Notes: generated by a model not told the origin, from the letters alone. A stretch of DNA of 49,940 bases from Pseudomonadota bacterium (GCA_021792555.1 JAJYUL010000025.1:1-49940), one strand, 5' to 3'; shown: positions 30,508-41,411, counted from the stretch's first letter. A program made the numbers and translations.

Positions 30508-30521
30508 AATTTATAATACTA
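30508..30521 (-). promoter_or_regulatory. AT-rich -10-like element at the end of the cassette B ANTAR gene
   Basis: Minus-strand TAGTATTATAAATT spans the ANTAR stop codon and its first downstream bases, a sharp AT island in GC-rich DNA. TATTAT or TATAAA could serve as a -10 element for the 118-residue gene and EAL gene. No good -35 is visible at the right distance. Confidence 0.3.
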
Positions 30522-31190
30522 TTCTGACGACGCCCTGCCGTGAGCCGGTTCACGTTTCCAGCGTGCGTGCGGACTGCTCGAGGATTGATGAAGGGCGTTC
30601 AGCGACTCGAGCGACAGCAGCAGCGCGCCTGCGAACTCGCTCAGTCGGCAGCGCTGCGCGCGCGCCGCGGCGCGCAGTGCCTCGAACGCCTGCTGTTGGT
30701 TGAGCCGCATCCGTTCCATGAGCACCCCGGTGGCGGCGCTGATGGCGCGCGCCCGCTGCAGTGCCGCGCTCAGCAGCTCGGTGCGGTGGCGCAACTGGCG
30801 AAGCTCGAGATGCCGTTCGAGGGCCGCGCAAATCGCCGGCACACAGTGCGGCAGGTTGGCGTAGCTGCTGGCGAGGACTGCGAGCGCACCGCCCTCGGCG
30901 CCCGCGCACGCATCGGCCTCGGCCCAGTTCGTGGTCAGCAGAACGAACGGGATGGCCGACGTATTGAAGAGGCGTGCGGCCGATGTCAGGCCCGATTCGC
31001 CGCTCGCCCCGGCGGCGACGCAGACGATGATGAGGTCGGGCTCCTGTGCGGCCAGCGCGGCCTTGAGCTCTCCACGGCTGTGAAATGCCATGGCGTCGTG
31101 CCCCCGCTCGGCAAGCAGGTCTGCGAGGCGAGCCGACACCGACGTGTCCTCGCCGAGCAGCAGGATCCGTCGACCCTTGCAGCCTTTCAT
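30519..31190 (-). CDS. pseudo-receiver/ANTAR RNA-binding regulator (cassette B)
   Basis: 223 residues. The receiver-like domain (RILLLGEDTSVSARLADLLAERGHDA) again has Cys at the phosphosite (PDLIIVCVAAG), and Ser at the usual Lys position. An ANTAR domain follows (RARAISAATGVLMERMRLNQQQAFEALRAAARAQRCRLSEFAGALL). A hydrophilic ~25-residue tail ends the protein. ATG 31190 has a strong GGGGAGG Shine-Dalgarno. Paralogue of 27061-27735; shared substitutions imply the changes preceded the duplication. It should act on RNA, perhaps the leader just downstream. Confidence 0.9.
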   Translation of the reverse strand: MKGCKGRRILLLGEDTSVSARLADLLAERGHDAMAFHSRGELKAALAAQEPDLIIVCVAAGASGESGLTSAARLFNTSAIPFVLLTTNWAEADACAGAEGGALAVLASSYANLPHCVPAICAALERHLELRQLRHRTELLSAALQRARAISAATGVLMERMRLNQQQAFEALRAAARAQRCRLSEFAGALLLSLESLNALHQSSSSPHARWKREPAHGRASSE

Positions 31191-31412
31191 GCTGACCTCC
31201 CCGAGGCGCTACCATACTCCCAGTGCCGCGGCGCAGCAAAACCCGGCGCCACCGCCGGCCCTGCAGGCGCCCGGGCGCGCCGATCGGTACGGACGCGGCG
31301 CGGCGGATTTCGGCTCAGCGCGTCCCGACAGCTGCCGGCACCGCGCCGATGTGCCGGGCCGCCGGGCTTAAGAGCATCCCGGCGCCCGTCCGGGCGAGCG
31401 CGATTGTCACGT

Positions 31413-32162
31413 TCAAGTCAACGCAGTGCGCCGCGCGGCCTTGCGCGCCGTGCCGGGCTGCGCGGATGCCGCCGTGATGAGCGCCAACACCTCCCCGACC
31501 AGCGAGCGCATCGCGAGCGCGGCACGCTCGGCATCGCCCGCGGCAATCGCATCGAGCACTTCCTCGTGGTGCGCGATGCCGGCCGCCCGGCCCTTGATGC
31601 GGTTGGTGAAGCGGATCGAGATCCTCAGCGCGGTGTTGATCAGCGGATCGAGTTGGGCGAAGAAGCGGTTGCCGGTGGCGGCGAGCACCGCCGTGTGAAA
31701 GGCGATATCGGCGGCCACCGGCTCATCCTCGCCCTGTCCGGCGGCCTTCATGCGCTCAAGTCCCTCGCGGATCCGTCCGATGGCCTCGCGGTCGGCCCGC
31801 TTCGCGGCAAGCGCCGCGGCCGCCGGCTCGATCGCGAGGCGCATCTCGGTGAACTCCGCGAGCAGCTGCAGTGAGAACTTGCGCTCGAGCAGCCAGCGCA
31901 GCACGTCCGGATCGAGCAGATTCCACTGCGCCTCGGGAGTGACGCTCGTGCCCTGGCGCGGCCGCGCCTGCAGCAGCCCCTTGGCGGTGAGCATCTTCAC
32001 CGCCTCACGGGTGACCGAGCGGCTGGTGCCGTGCTGGCGGGACAGTTCCCCTTCGGTCGGAAACGGCTGCACGTCGTACGCGCCGGTGACGATCAGCTGA
32101 CCCACAGACTCGACCAGACCGTAAGTCAGGCTGCGTTCGCGCGGAATTCTCGGTAGGGCCAC
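31413..32162 (-). CDS. GntR-family (FadR subfamily) transcriptional regulator
   Basis: 249 residues from GTG 32162. The N-terminal winged helix reads RSLTYGLVESVGQLIVTGAY...PFPTEGELSRQHGTSRSVTREAVKMLTAKGLLQARPRQGTSV. The C-terminal all-helical FCD ligand domain (MRLAIEPAAAALAAKRA, FHTAVLAATGNRFFAQL, HHEEVLDAIAAGDA) includes the His residues that bind metal and a carboxylate effector. It is divergent from a sugar-acid dehydratase, so it most likely represses that gene and the sugar-acid operon further on. The start has no good Shine-Dalgarno and is uncertain. Confidence 0.9.
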   Translation of the reverse strand: MALPRIPRERSLTYGLVESVGQLIVTGAYDVQPFPTEGELSRQHGTSRSVTREAVKMLTAKGLLQARPRQGTSVTPEAQWNLLDPDVLRWLLERKFSLQLLAEFTEMRLAIEPAAAALAAKRADREAIGRIREGLERMKAAGQGEDEPVAADIAFHTAVLAATGNRFFAQLDPLINTALRISIRFTNRIKGRAAGIAHHEEVLDAIAAGDAERAALAMRSLVGEVLALITAASAQPGTARKAARRTALT

Positions 32163-32256
32163 GGAGGGGTCTTTCAGTTCGGCATCGTGACGGCTGACGA
32201 AATTATATCGTGCGCTCAGCGGCCACCGGCGGCCTGTTCGCTGCTGTGTCAAGGGC

Positions 32257-32292
32257 TTGCGATTGCCCGCACATATTATATGATTATTAATC
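32257..32292 (+). promoter_or_regulatory. dehydratase promoter with overlapping GATTATTAATC operator candidate
   Basis: TTGCGA (32257-32262) and TATGAT (32279-32284) are 16 bp apart and form a plausible sigma-70 promoter. The palindrome GATTA-T-TAATC (32282-32292) overlaps the -10. The core TGATTATTA recurs at 42409-42417 before the lactonase operon, so both may be targets of the GntR regulator encoded next door. Confidence 0.5.
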
Positions 32293-32319
32293 TCAAAGTG
32301 GCGATTTGACGGGACAGCC

Positions 32320-34131
32320 ATGGCCGCATCCAACCGGGACAAAGACTCCAAGCCCAAACTGCGCTCACGCGCGTGGTTCGACGATCCGGCCGATCCGGGC
32401 ATGACCGCGCTGCACATCGAGCGCTACCTCAACTACGGCCTGACCCTCGAGGAGCTGCAGTCCGGCAAGCCCATCATCGGCATCGCCCAGACGGGCTCGG
32501 ACCTCTCGCCCTGCAACCGCCACCACCTCGTGCTCGCCGAGCGCGTGGCGGCCGGCATCCGCGCCGCCGGCGGCGTGCCGATCGAATTCCCGGTGCATCC
32601 CATCCAGGAGACCAGTCGCCGGCCGACCGCCGCGCTCGATCGCAACCTCGCCTACCTCGGGCTGGTCGAGGTGCTGCACGGCTATCCGCTCGACGGCGTG
32701 GTGCTCACCATCGGCTGCGACAAGACCACCCCGGCGTGCCTGATGGCCGCCGCCACCATGGACATTCCGGCCATTGCGCTGTCGGTCGGGCCGATGACCA
32801 ACGGCTGGTACGAAGGCAAGCGCGTCGGCTCGGGCACGATCGTGTGGCACGCCCGGCAGCTGCTCGCCGCCGGAAAGATCGACTACGCGGGCTTCATGGA
32901 GCGGGTGGCCGCCTCCACGCCCTCGACCGGCTACTGCAACACCATGGGCACGGCGAGCACCATGAACTCGATCGCCGAGGCGCTCGGCATGCAGCTGCCG
33001 GGCGCGGGCAACATTCCCGCCCCGTATCGCGAGCGCGCCCAGATCGCCTACGAGACCGGCACTCGCATCGTCGAGATGGTGCGCGCGGATCTGCGGCCGT
33101 CGGCCATCATGACGCGCGAGGCGTTCCTCAATGCCATCGTGGTGAGCTCGGCCATCGGGGGCTCGACCAACGCGCCGATCCACCTTGCGGCGATCGCCCG
33201 GCATATGGGCGTCGAGGTGAGCCTGGAGGACTGGCAGACCTACGGCTACGAGGTCCCGCTGCTGGTGAACCTGCAGCCGGCCGGGGAGTACCTGGCCGAG
33301 GACTTCCACCGCGCCGGCGCGGTGCCGGCCGTGGTCAATCAGCTGATGCAGCGCGGCCTGATCCGCGAGCAGGCCCTGACCGTCAACGGCCGCACGCTCG
33401 GGGAGAACTGCCGCGGCCGCCCCATCCTCGATGCAGAGGTGATCCGCCCGATCGATCGCCCGCTGAAGCCAAACGCCGGCTTCCTCGTGATGCGCGGCAA
33501 CCTGTTCGACTCGGCCATCATGAAAACCAGCGTGATCTCCGAGGAGTTCCGCGAGCGCCATCTGAGCAATCCCGCCGACCCGGACGCGTTCGAGGCTCCG
33601 GTCGCCGTGTTCGACGGGCCCGAGGATTATCACGCGCGCATCGACGACCCGGCGCTCGGCATCGATGCGCACACCGTGCTCGTGATGCGCGGCACCGGCC
33701 CGATCGGCTACCCGGGCTCGGCCGAGGTGGTCAACATGCGCCCGCCGAGTTATCTGATCAAACAGGGCGTCACCGTGCTGCCGTGCATCGGGGATGGCCG
33801 CCAGTCGGGCACCTCCGGCTCTCCCTCGATCCTCAACGCCTCGCCGGAAGCGGCCGCCGGCGGCGGGCTCGCGCTGCTCAAAAACGGCGATCGGATCCGC
33901 GTCGATCTGCGCAAGCGCGAGGTCAACGTGCTCATCGATGAGCGCGAGCTCGCCGCGCGCCGCGCGGCGCTCGAGGCGGCCGGCGGCTACAAGCCGCCGC
34001 CCTCGCAGACCCCCTGGCAGCAGATCCAGCGCGCCATGGTGGGCCAGCTCGGGGAAGGCATGATCTTAAACGGCGCGGAGCGCTTTCAGCGGGTCGAGGC
34101 GCGCTTCGGCGTACCGCGCGACAATCACTGA
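32320..34131 (+). CDS. IlvD/Edd-family sugar-acid dehydratase
   Basis: 603 residues. Iron-sulfur ligands are visible as Cys65 (SPCNRH), Cys133 (GCDKTTPAC) and Cys206 (GYCNTMG), the IlvD/Edd pattern. Sequence such as [25 protein letters not shown] and the [17 protein letters not shown] segment fit the aldonic-acid dehydratase branch (xylonate, arabinonate, galactonate) more than true dihydroxy-acid dehydratase. It would produce a 2-keto-3-deoxy sugar acid, the substrate of the kinase at 40424-41398. GntR regulation is inferred from the divergent layout. Confidence 0.9.
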   Translation: MAASNRDKDSKPKLRSRAWFDDPADPGMTALHIERYLNYGLTLEELQSGKPIIGIAQTGSDLSPCNRHHLVLAERVAAGIRAAGGVPIEFPVHPIQETSRRPTAALDRNLAYLGLVEVLHGYPLDGVVLTIGCDKTTPACLMAAATMDIPAIALSVGPMTNGWYEGKRVGSGTIVWHARQLLAAGKIDYAGFMERVAASTPSTGYCNTMGTASTMNSIAEALGMQLPGAGNIPAPYRERAQIAYETGTRIVEMVRADLRPSAIMTREAFLNAIVVSSAIGGSTNAPIHLAAIARHMGVEVSLEDWQTYGYEVPLLVNLQPAGEYLAEDFHRAGAVPAVVNQLMQRGLIREQALTVNGRTLGENCRGRPILDAEVIRPIDRPLKPNAGFLVMRGNLFDSAIMKTSVISEEFRERHLSNPADPDAFEAPVAVFDGPEDYHARIDDPALGIDAHTVLVMRGTGPIGYPGSAEVVNMRPPSYLIKQGVTVLPCIGDGRQSGTSGSPSILNASPEAAAGGGLALLKNGDRIRVDLRKREVNVLIDERELAARRAALEAAGGYKPPPSQTPWQQIQRAMVGQLGEGMILNGAERFQRVEARFGVPRDNH

Positions 34132-34140
34132 TCGGCCGCG

Positions 34141-34168
34141 GCGCGGCGCTTGACCGCCCGCGCCGCGC
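34141..34168 (+). terminator. GC hairpin after the dehydratase gene
   Basis: GCGCGGCGC (34141-34149) and GCGCCGCGC (34160-34168) form a perfect 9-bp stem with a 10-nt loop, 10 bp after the dehydratase stop. No U-run follows. It may end or stabilise the dehydratase mRNA. Confidence 0.45.
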
Positions 34169-34210
34169 TCCGTACCGTTGGCGCCGACCGTGGCGATCGA
34201 GGAGAAGGCC

Positions 34211-34678
34211 ATGTCCAGCCGCCCACCGCTGCCGCCCTTTACCGCCGAGAGCGCCGCCGCCAAGGCCCGCGCGGCGGAGGATGCGTGGAACACCCGCGAC
34301 CCCGAGCGCGTCGCGCTCGCTTACACCGAGGACAGCCGCTGGCGCAACCGCTCGGAATTCCTCACCGGCCGGGCCGAAATCATCGCGTTCCTGAAGCGCA
34401 AGTGGGCGAGCGAGCTCGATTACCGGCTGATCAAGGAAGTCTGGGCCTTCACCGGCAACCGCATCGCCGTGCGCTTCGCGTACGAATGGCACGACGCGGG
34501 CGGCGCCTGGTTCCGCTCCTACGGCAACGAGAACTGGGAGTTCGACGAGCGCGGCCTGATGCGCCGCCGCTTCGCAAGCATCAACGACGTGCCGATCACC
34601 GAGGCGCAACGCCTCTATCACTGGCCGCTCGGGCGCCGGCCGGACGATCATCCCGGGCTGAGCGAATTGGGTCTGTAG
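34211..34678 (+). CDS. DUF1348-type (SnoaL/NTF2-like) protein
   Basis: 155 residues. The sequence [47 protein letters not shown] followed by [21 protein letters not shown] is typical of DUF1348 proteins, which have the NTF2/SnoaL cone fold. The role of the family is not established. ATG 34211 follows GAGGAGAAGG. It is 79 bp after the dehydratase with a hairpin between, so it may or may not be co-transcribed. Confidence 0.9.
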   Translation: MSSRPPLPPFTAESAAAKARAAEDAWNTRDPERVALAYTEDSRWRNRSEFLTGRAEIIAFLKRKWASELDYRLIKEVWAFTGNRIAVRFAYEWHDAGGAWFRSYGNENWEFDERGLMRRRFASINDVPITEAQRLYHWPLGRRPDDHPGLSELGL

Positions 34679-35425
34679 GATTCCGCTGCGCCTCCTGGCC
34701 CGCGCGTGAGCGCAAGAGCCGCGCGGCGTCTGGGCCGACATCCCGTGCGCGGCTGTGCAGCGACGCAGCAGCTCGCGCCACGGGACTGCGCTCGCGGCCA
34801 CCAGGGCGAGTCGCGCACCGGCCGGGCCACGACGGCCCGCCCCCACCGCCCATCGGCGCCGACCATTGGCGGCCCGAACTGCTCGTCATGACACCGGCGC
34901 AGCGCCGGGCAAGCAAACGCCGGCGCGGACAGTACACGCCGCCGGCGCCAGTGAGTCATGGCGTCGCTTCATCCGATGTCCGGCAAGGTCATCCGACGGT
35001 GTCAATGCCCCCTGCGCACGGAATACCACGAGGACAAAGGCGCACTGCAGCGCTGCAGCTTCCCAGACAACAGCAGCCCGAACCGATGCTCACAGTGGTC
35101 ACTGAATCGCCGCTCTGATCGGCTCGCCCGCCCACCTCAACGCAACAGCCGCGCAGCTGCGCGCGTCATGGACGCGACTCCTCGATCGCACCTGACACAC
35201 GGCAGATGACTTCTGCAGCATCATCTCATTCGCACTGACAAGCGAACCTAACGACCTCTCGTAAATCCGGCGTTCAGCTTCAGCGCAAGTGCACAAGACA
35301 ATGCATGTTGGCAATCTGCGACATGCTCGATACAGCCCGGATCGGTGGTAATGTTCAAAACGCAGTCGACTCACGGCATCGGCATGCCGCAAGTCCGAAC
35401 GGGCCCACTCTCGCAGGAGGAGAAC
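34679..35425. other. 747-bp region without a clear gene
   Basis: Several short open frames exist but none shows protein-like composition or a ribosome binding site. The last ~250 bp (35180-35425) are less GC-rich than the surroundings and probably hold the promoter of the kinase gene. No repeat or tRNA is evident. Confidence 0.5.
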
Positions 35426-37519
35426 ATGTTGCACGTCAGCGCGATGGAGCGACCGAAGCAAATTGGCCGGTACACCCTGATCGAGCGCCTCGGAGTCGGT
35501 GGGCAAGGCGAAGTCTGGCGGGCGCGCGATGAGGCCGCGGATGTTTGGCTCGCGCTCAAGATCCTCGCGCCGGGCGCAGCGCGCTCTCCGCGTGCCTGGG
35601 CTGCGCTCGAGCGCGAGTATGCGGTGTGCGCGCAGCTGAGGCATCCCGGCATTCTCCGCGTCCTGCCTCCGGAGCGTGCCGACGGCTGCGCGGTGCTGCC
35701 GATGGAGCTCGCCGACGGAGGAGATCTTTCCAGGCTGCGCGGCAAGGGCTACATGGAGATCGTGCCGGTTCTGCTGCAGGTCGCAAACGCGCTCCAGTAC
35801 GCGCACGAGCACGGGGTCGTGCATCGGGATCTCAAGCCAGCCAATGTGCTTTTTGACAGCAGCGGCGAGTCGAAGCTCGCGGATTTTGGGGCGGCCGCCG
35901 TGCTGAGCGATGTCGCGACTGAACAAGCCGGCGTGCGCACCGCCGCGGGCTCACCCTTCACGGCGAGCCCCGGTCAGCTTCGCGGTGAGCCCGCGACTGT
36001 CGCCGATGATATCTATGGATTTGGCGCATTGGCCTACGAGTTGCTGACCGGACACCCTCCTTATTTTCCGAACTTCGACGCCACGCAGATCCAAAGCGGT
36101 CCTGTGCCGCAACTCGAGCCGGTCCGGGCTGCCCCGGCACAACTCGTCGAGCTCGTCATGCGGATGCTGTCCGCTTGGCCCGGCGAGCGCCCGCCATCCA
36201 TGCATCAGGTCGCCGCAGAACTCGAGGCTTCGCTGAGCGCGACGCTGGCGCTCGATCTGACTGAGCTGGCCGATCTCTCGGCGGGCAGGACCATGGTGTC
36301 GTCTCGCGCCTGCGCGCGACCTTCGACGCCACAGTGCTGCACCTCGGCCAGAGCGGCACCGGGAGGCGCCGCCGCAGCCATTGCACCGCCGGCCACCGCC
36401 GCGACGCCCGAGGCCGGGACGCTTCCACTGAGAGGCGCGGCTGCGCCGCCGGCGCAGAATGCGCCTGAGCCGCTGCCTGAATGCAGTTCGCTGCAACCGC
36501 CGGTCGAGGATATGCCGCGGATCCACGCAGTCCGCTCTCCTCGCTCCGGCGATCCGCTGGCGTCTGCCGCAAGGTCCGCAAAGCGACCGCGCCTGATACG
36601 CAACGTGCTGCTTGGGTTCACCGCGGGTGCAATGATCACCCTCGGAGGGCTCCAGCTGCTGCCGCGGCCGCAGCTGCGCAGCAACCCGTTGAAACTCATC
36701 TCGACAATCGCTTCGCGAATTCATGCGGACGACCTGATGCAATGGGTGCATCCGATGCACTCCAAGGCTCTCGCTCCGGGCTCCGCGATTGCTGCGCCGG
36801 AATCGGTGCCGGCGGCCAGACTCCGGGGGCAGCAGGCTCAATTCGGCCGGCGACTGCAGGCGCTCGCCGTACGCGGCGCAGCGGTCTGGGACTCGAGCCA
36901 ATTTTTGGGCGCGATGCGCCAGGCGCGCAAGGCACGCCAAGCCGAGCGGGACGGGGAATTCGAGGCCGCACGCCGGCGCTGGCAGCGGGCGCAGGGGCTG
37001 CTCGCGGCCGTTGCAGCCGGCGCACCGCTCGCGCTGACCGCGCAGCTGGTGGCAGGACAGGATGCGCTCGCGGCCGGGCGCCAGAACTCGGCGATCCGGG
37101 CATTCACGCTGGCCCGGCGCATCGATCCGCAGAGCCGCCGGGCCGCGCTCGGGCAGCGGCAAGCGCGCTCGCTCAATGCCGCACGGTCCCTGCTGTCCGA
37201 GGGGCGGCAGGCGGAACGTCTCGGCAGCTACTCGCGCGCGGTCTACTATTTCAGACAGGCGGTCGCACGTGACCCAGGCTACGAGCAGGCAAGGGTTGCC
37301 TTGGCGCGCGTCAGTACCGCCTTCGGCGAGATCGGCTACAAACGGGCGATGCGCTCAGGTTTCACGGCCTTTGAGGGCGGGAGACTGTTTCATGCCCAGG
37401 CGGATTTCCAGCAGGCCCTGGTCTTTCGCCCGCAAGGCATCGAGGCCGCGCAGGCTCTCGCTGCGGTCAATGCTGCGCTCCGACGCAGAGCCGTCGAGGC
37501 AATGCGTTCAGGCACCTAG
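35426..37519 (+). CDS. membrane-anchored Ser/Thr protein kinase with TPR-like extracytoplasmic part
   Basis: 697 residues. An N-terminal Hanks-type kinase domain (~14-270) shows the Gly loop LGVGGQGEVW, VAIK-equivalent Lys in LALKIL, HRDLKPANVLF (133-143), DFG (153-155) and DDIYGFGALAYELLTG. A disordered Pro/Ala linker (~300-385) is followed by one transmembrane helix (~392-413, LIRNVLLGFTAGAMITLGGLQLL). The rest is helical with TPR-like repeats and is likely periplasmic. ATG 35426 follows AGGAGGAGAA; the frame is open upstream to 35345. No phosphatase gene lies beside it. Confidence 0.92.
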   Translation: MLHVSAMERPKQIGRYTLIERLGVGGQGEVWRARDEAADVWLALKILAPGAARSPRAWAALEREYAVCAQLRHPGILRVLPPERADGCAVLPMELADGGDLSRLRGKGYMEIVPVLLQVANALQYAHEHGVVHRDLKPANVLFDSSGESKLADFGAAAVLSDVATEQAGVRTAAGSPFTASPGQLRGEPATVADDIYGFGALAYELLTGHPPYFPNFDATQIQSGPVPQLEPVRAAPAQLVELVMRMLSAWPGERPPSMHQVAAELEASLSATLALDLTELADLSAGRTMVSSRACARPSTPQCCTSARAAPGGAAAAIAPPATAATPEAGTLPLRGAAAPPAQNAPEPLPECSSLQPPVEDMPRIHAVRSPRSGDPLASAARSAKRPRLIRNVLLGFTAGAMITLGGLQLLPRPQLRSNPLKLISTIASRIHADDLMQWVHPMHSKALAPGSAIAAPESVPAARLRGQQAQFGRRLQALAVRGAAVWDSSQFLGAMRQARKARQAERDGEFEAARRRWQRAQGLLAAVAAGAPLALTAQLVAGQDALAAGRQNSAIRAFTLARRIDPQSRRAALGQRQARSLNAARSLLSEGRQAERLGSYSRAVYYFRQAVARDPGYEQARVALARVSTAFGEIGYKRAMRSGFTAFEGGRLFHAQADFQQALVFRPQGIEAAQALAAVNAALRRRAVEAMRSGT

Positions 37520-37849
37520 GCGACGCAGATCCGCACCCTTCACCGGGCGCCCAGTGCCCGACCCGGTCCCAGGTCATGACAGGCGCCAGGACTCAGAGGC
37601 GCACGCCGCGTGCGGGGATGAATTCAGCCGCGCGGGCGCTTGGGGGGCGAGGGACTTGGGGTGGCGCGGCAGAGAATCGCGGCCCCTCCCGGCTGTCCCC
37701 ACTTGGCGTATCCCGCTCAGTCCGGAATCCCCTACCTCGCGCAGCAGCTCGTCCGGCGACTCACGCCGCCATTGCCCATGGAATAGGCGCTCGCGGTACC
37801 GAGCAGCATGTGCTGCCGCGCCCGCGGCCCTTTGCTCCGCGAACTCGGC
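37520..37849. other. 330-bp convergent intergenic region with a weak hairpin
   Basis: No gene is seen. CGGGC (37544-37548) and GCCCG (37556-37560) form a short stem just after the kinase stop, with an alternative ACCGGG/CCCGGT pairing around it. This could be the transcription end of the kinase gene. Nothing else is recognised. Confidence 0.4.
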
Positions 37850-38050
37850 TCAGTGCCGCCTGCGCGCCCGCCACGCCAGCAGCAGCATCGATGCGCCGAA
37901 GGCGAGCAGCAGCAGGCCCCACCACAGATCGATGTTGATGCCGAGCGAGCGGCGCGCGAGCGCCTGTCCGCCGATCAGGCCGTAACCGGCGAGCAGCGCC
38001 CCGAGCAGACTGAACAGCGCGCCCATCGGAATGCGGATGTCGAGTCCCAT
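37850..38050 (-). CDS. small two-helix membrane protein next to the SSS symporter
   Basis: 66 residues with two hydrophobic helices (MGALFSLLGALLAGYGLIGG and LWWGLLLLAFGASMLLLAW) and a basic tail. The start ATG 38050 lies 6 bp after the symporter stop, so it is the last gene of the catabolic operon. The family is unknown to me. Small membrane proteins sometimes accompany sodium/solute symporters as accessory subunits; that role here is inference. Confidence 0.75.
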   Translation of the reverse strand: MGLDIRIPMGALFSLLGALLAGYGLIGGQALARRSLGINIDLWWGLLLLAFGASMLLLAWRARRRH

Positions 38051-38056
38051 GAGTCC

Positions 38057-39760
<1,704 letters not shown>

Positions 39761-39771
39761 GCGCGGGCCCC

Positions 39772-40422
39772 TCAGCCCTGCGCGGCGCTGCGCGCGCGCC
39801 GAGCTGTCCAGGCGGCATGCAGCGCCTGCGCGCGCTCGCGCACGAGCTGCGCAGCGTCGCCCGGCTTGTAGAGCGCGCCTCCGACCCCGATCCCGGCGGC
39901 GCCGGCATCGAGCCACGCGGCCAGATCGTGCGCCCCGGTGCCGCCGACCGCCCAGACGCCCGCCGCGCGCGGCAACACATCGCGCAACGCCTTCAAATAG
40001 CCCGCCCCGAGGCTCGCGGCGGGAAAGAGCTTCAGCTGCTGCGCGCCGGCGCCGAGCGCGCTGAACGCCTCGGTCGCCGTGAGAAAGCCGGGCAGACACT
40101 CAAGACCGAGCGCGACGGCGCGGTCGATCACCGCGGTGTCCGTGTGCGGCGAGACCACGAGCCGCGCCCCCGCCGCGGCGACCTCGGTCACCTCCTGCGC
40201 CGACATCACGGTGCCGGCGCCAACCAGCGCTTCGTGGCCGAACGCGCCCGTGAGCCGCGCGATGCTCTCGAGCGGCCGGGGTGAATTCAGCGGCACCTCC
40301 ATCATGCGGATCCCGCCCTCGAGCAGCGCCCGGCCGATCGGCAGCGCTTCGGCGGGATTGACCCCGCGCAGGATGGCCACGACCGGCGGGGTGTTCTCGC
40401 CGGCGAACGCTTGTATCGTCAT
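39772..40422 (-). CDS. dgoA: 2-dehydro-3-deoxy-6-phosphogalactonate aldolase-like
   Basis: 216 residues of the KDPG/KDPGal aldolase family. Key segments are VVAILRGVNPAEALP, MEVPLNSPRPLESI, ALVGAGTVMS, the Schiff-base Lys in QQLKLFPAASLG with YLKALRDVLP, and VWAVGGTG. The EVPLNSP and LKLFPA segments favour DgoA over KDPG aldolase. It splits the phosphorylated ketodeoxy acid into pyruvate and glyceraldehyde-3-phosphate. The start is 1 bp past the kinase stop. Confidence 0.92.
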   Translation of the reverse strand: MTIQAFAGENTPPVVAILRGVNPAEALPIGRALLEGGIRMMEVPLNSPRPLESIARLTGAFGHEALVGAGTVMSAQEVTEVAAAGARLVVSPHTDTAVIDRAVALGLECLPGFLTATEAFSALGAGAQQLKLFPAASLGAGYLKALRDVLPRAAGVWAVGGTGAHDLAAWLDAGAAGIGVGGALYKPGDAAQLVRERAQALHAAWTARRARSAAQG

Positions 40423-40423
40423 G

Positions 40424-41398
40424 TCAGGACTCCTGCAAACCTTCCGACGCGGCGCGCAACCCCGCGAGCACGCAGCGCTCGCCGTCGAGCTCGCGCGCCT
40501 CGGCGCCGTAGCTGCCGAGCGCACGCAGGTAGCGCGCCGTCAGCGCCGGGTCGCCGATGAGGGTCAACGGCCCGGACGGCCCATCGCGCCGCGCGAGCAT
40601 GCTGTGCACCTCCGCGCCGATCAGCAGCCCCGAGAGCAGCGAGCGGGCCCAGCCGGCCGAGCGCCCCTCGATCAGCTGCGCGCTGCGCGTCTCGAACAGG
40701 TTGGCCGCCAGATCGAAGCGGGCCGCGTTGCGCAGTCCGACCTCGAACGCCTCCTCGTCCGCCTCGGCCGCCCCGCCGACGCGCAGCAGCGAGGAGCGCG
40801 TGCTCAGCAGCTCGAACAGTTCCCCGGTGAAATAGGTCTGCAGGCGCGCGATGCGCCCGTCGCGCACCTCGACCCACTTGCTGTGCGTACCGGGCAGCAC
40901 CATCATCTGCCGCCCGTCCGCGAGCGGCGGCTCGAGCGCGAGCGCCCCGAAGATCTGCGTCTCCTCGCCGCGCATCACGTCGGCTACGTCGCGGAAGTTC
41001 TGCGCCTGGATGCCCGCAAGCACGATCAGCGTGTCCGCTCCACTGCGCACCAGGCCGGCCGCGGCCCGCCACTGCGCGAGTGTGGCCGGAGCGCGCACGT
41101 ACGGCACTTCCACCAGCCCGTTGCGCGAGCCGGCCATGCCGCACAGCACGATGCGCCCGATGCGCCTGTGCGCGCGCCACGGCGCGAGCACGCGCGCGAG
41201 CACCTCGGCCGGTGAGTCCTGCTCGAGCTGCCCGATGCCCGGCCCGCTGCGCCGCTCGGTAATCACTCCGCCGGTCTCGAGAAACGCGCGCAGACGGCTG
41301 CTGCCCCAGTCGCACAGCACCCGCGCGGCAGCGGCATCTGCGCCCGCCACCTGGTGCGGCGAGGCCGCCTCGTCGGTGTGCTCGATGCGTTGACTCAT
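40424..41398 (-). CDS. dgoK: 2-dehydro-3-deoxygalactonokinase-like
   Basis: 324 residues. The DgoK family pattern is visible: CDWGSSRLRAFL, GPGIGQL, LCGMAGSRNGLVEVPYVRAP, VLAGIQAQNFRDVADVMRGEETQIFGAL, VLPGTHSKWVEVRDG and TYFTGELFELLSTRSSLL. It phosphorylates 2-keto-3-deoxygalactonate (or a related acid) with ATP before aldolase cleavage. It sits between lactonase and aldolase in the operon. Confidence 0.93.
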   Translation of the reverse strand: MSQRIEHTDEAASPHQVAGADAAAARVLCDWGSSRLRAFLETGGVITERRSGPGIGQLEQDSPAEVLARVLAPWRAHRRIGRIVLCGMAGSRNGLVEVPYVRAPATLAQWRAAAGLVRSGADTLIVLAGIQAQNFRDVADVMRGEETQIFGALALEPPLADGRQMMVLPGTHSKWVEVRDGRIARLQTYFTGELFELLSTRSSLLRVGGAAEADEEAFEVGLRNAARFDLAANLFETRSAQLIEGRSAGWARSLLSGLLIGAEVHSMLARRDGPSGPLTLIGDPALTARYLRALGSYGAEARELDGERCVLAGLRAASEGLQES

Positions 41399-41411
41399 CG
41401 GTCCGCCCCGC

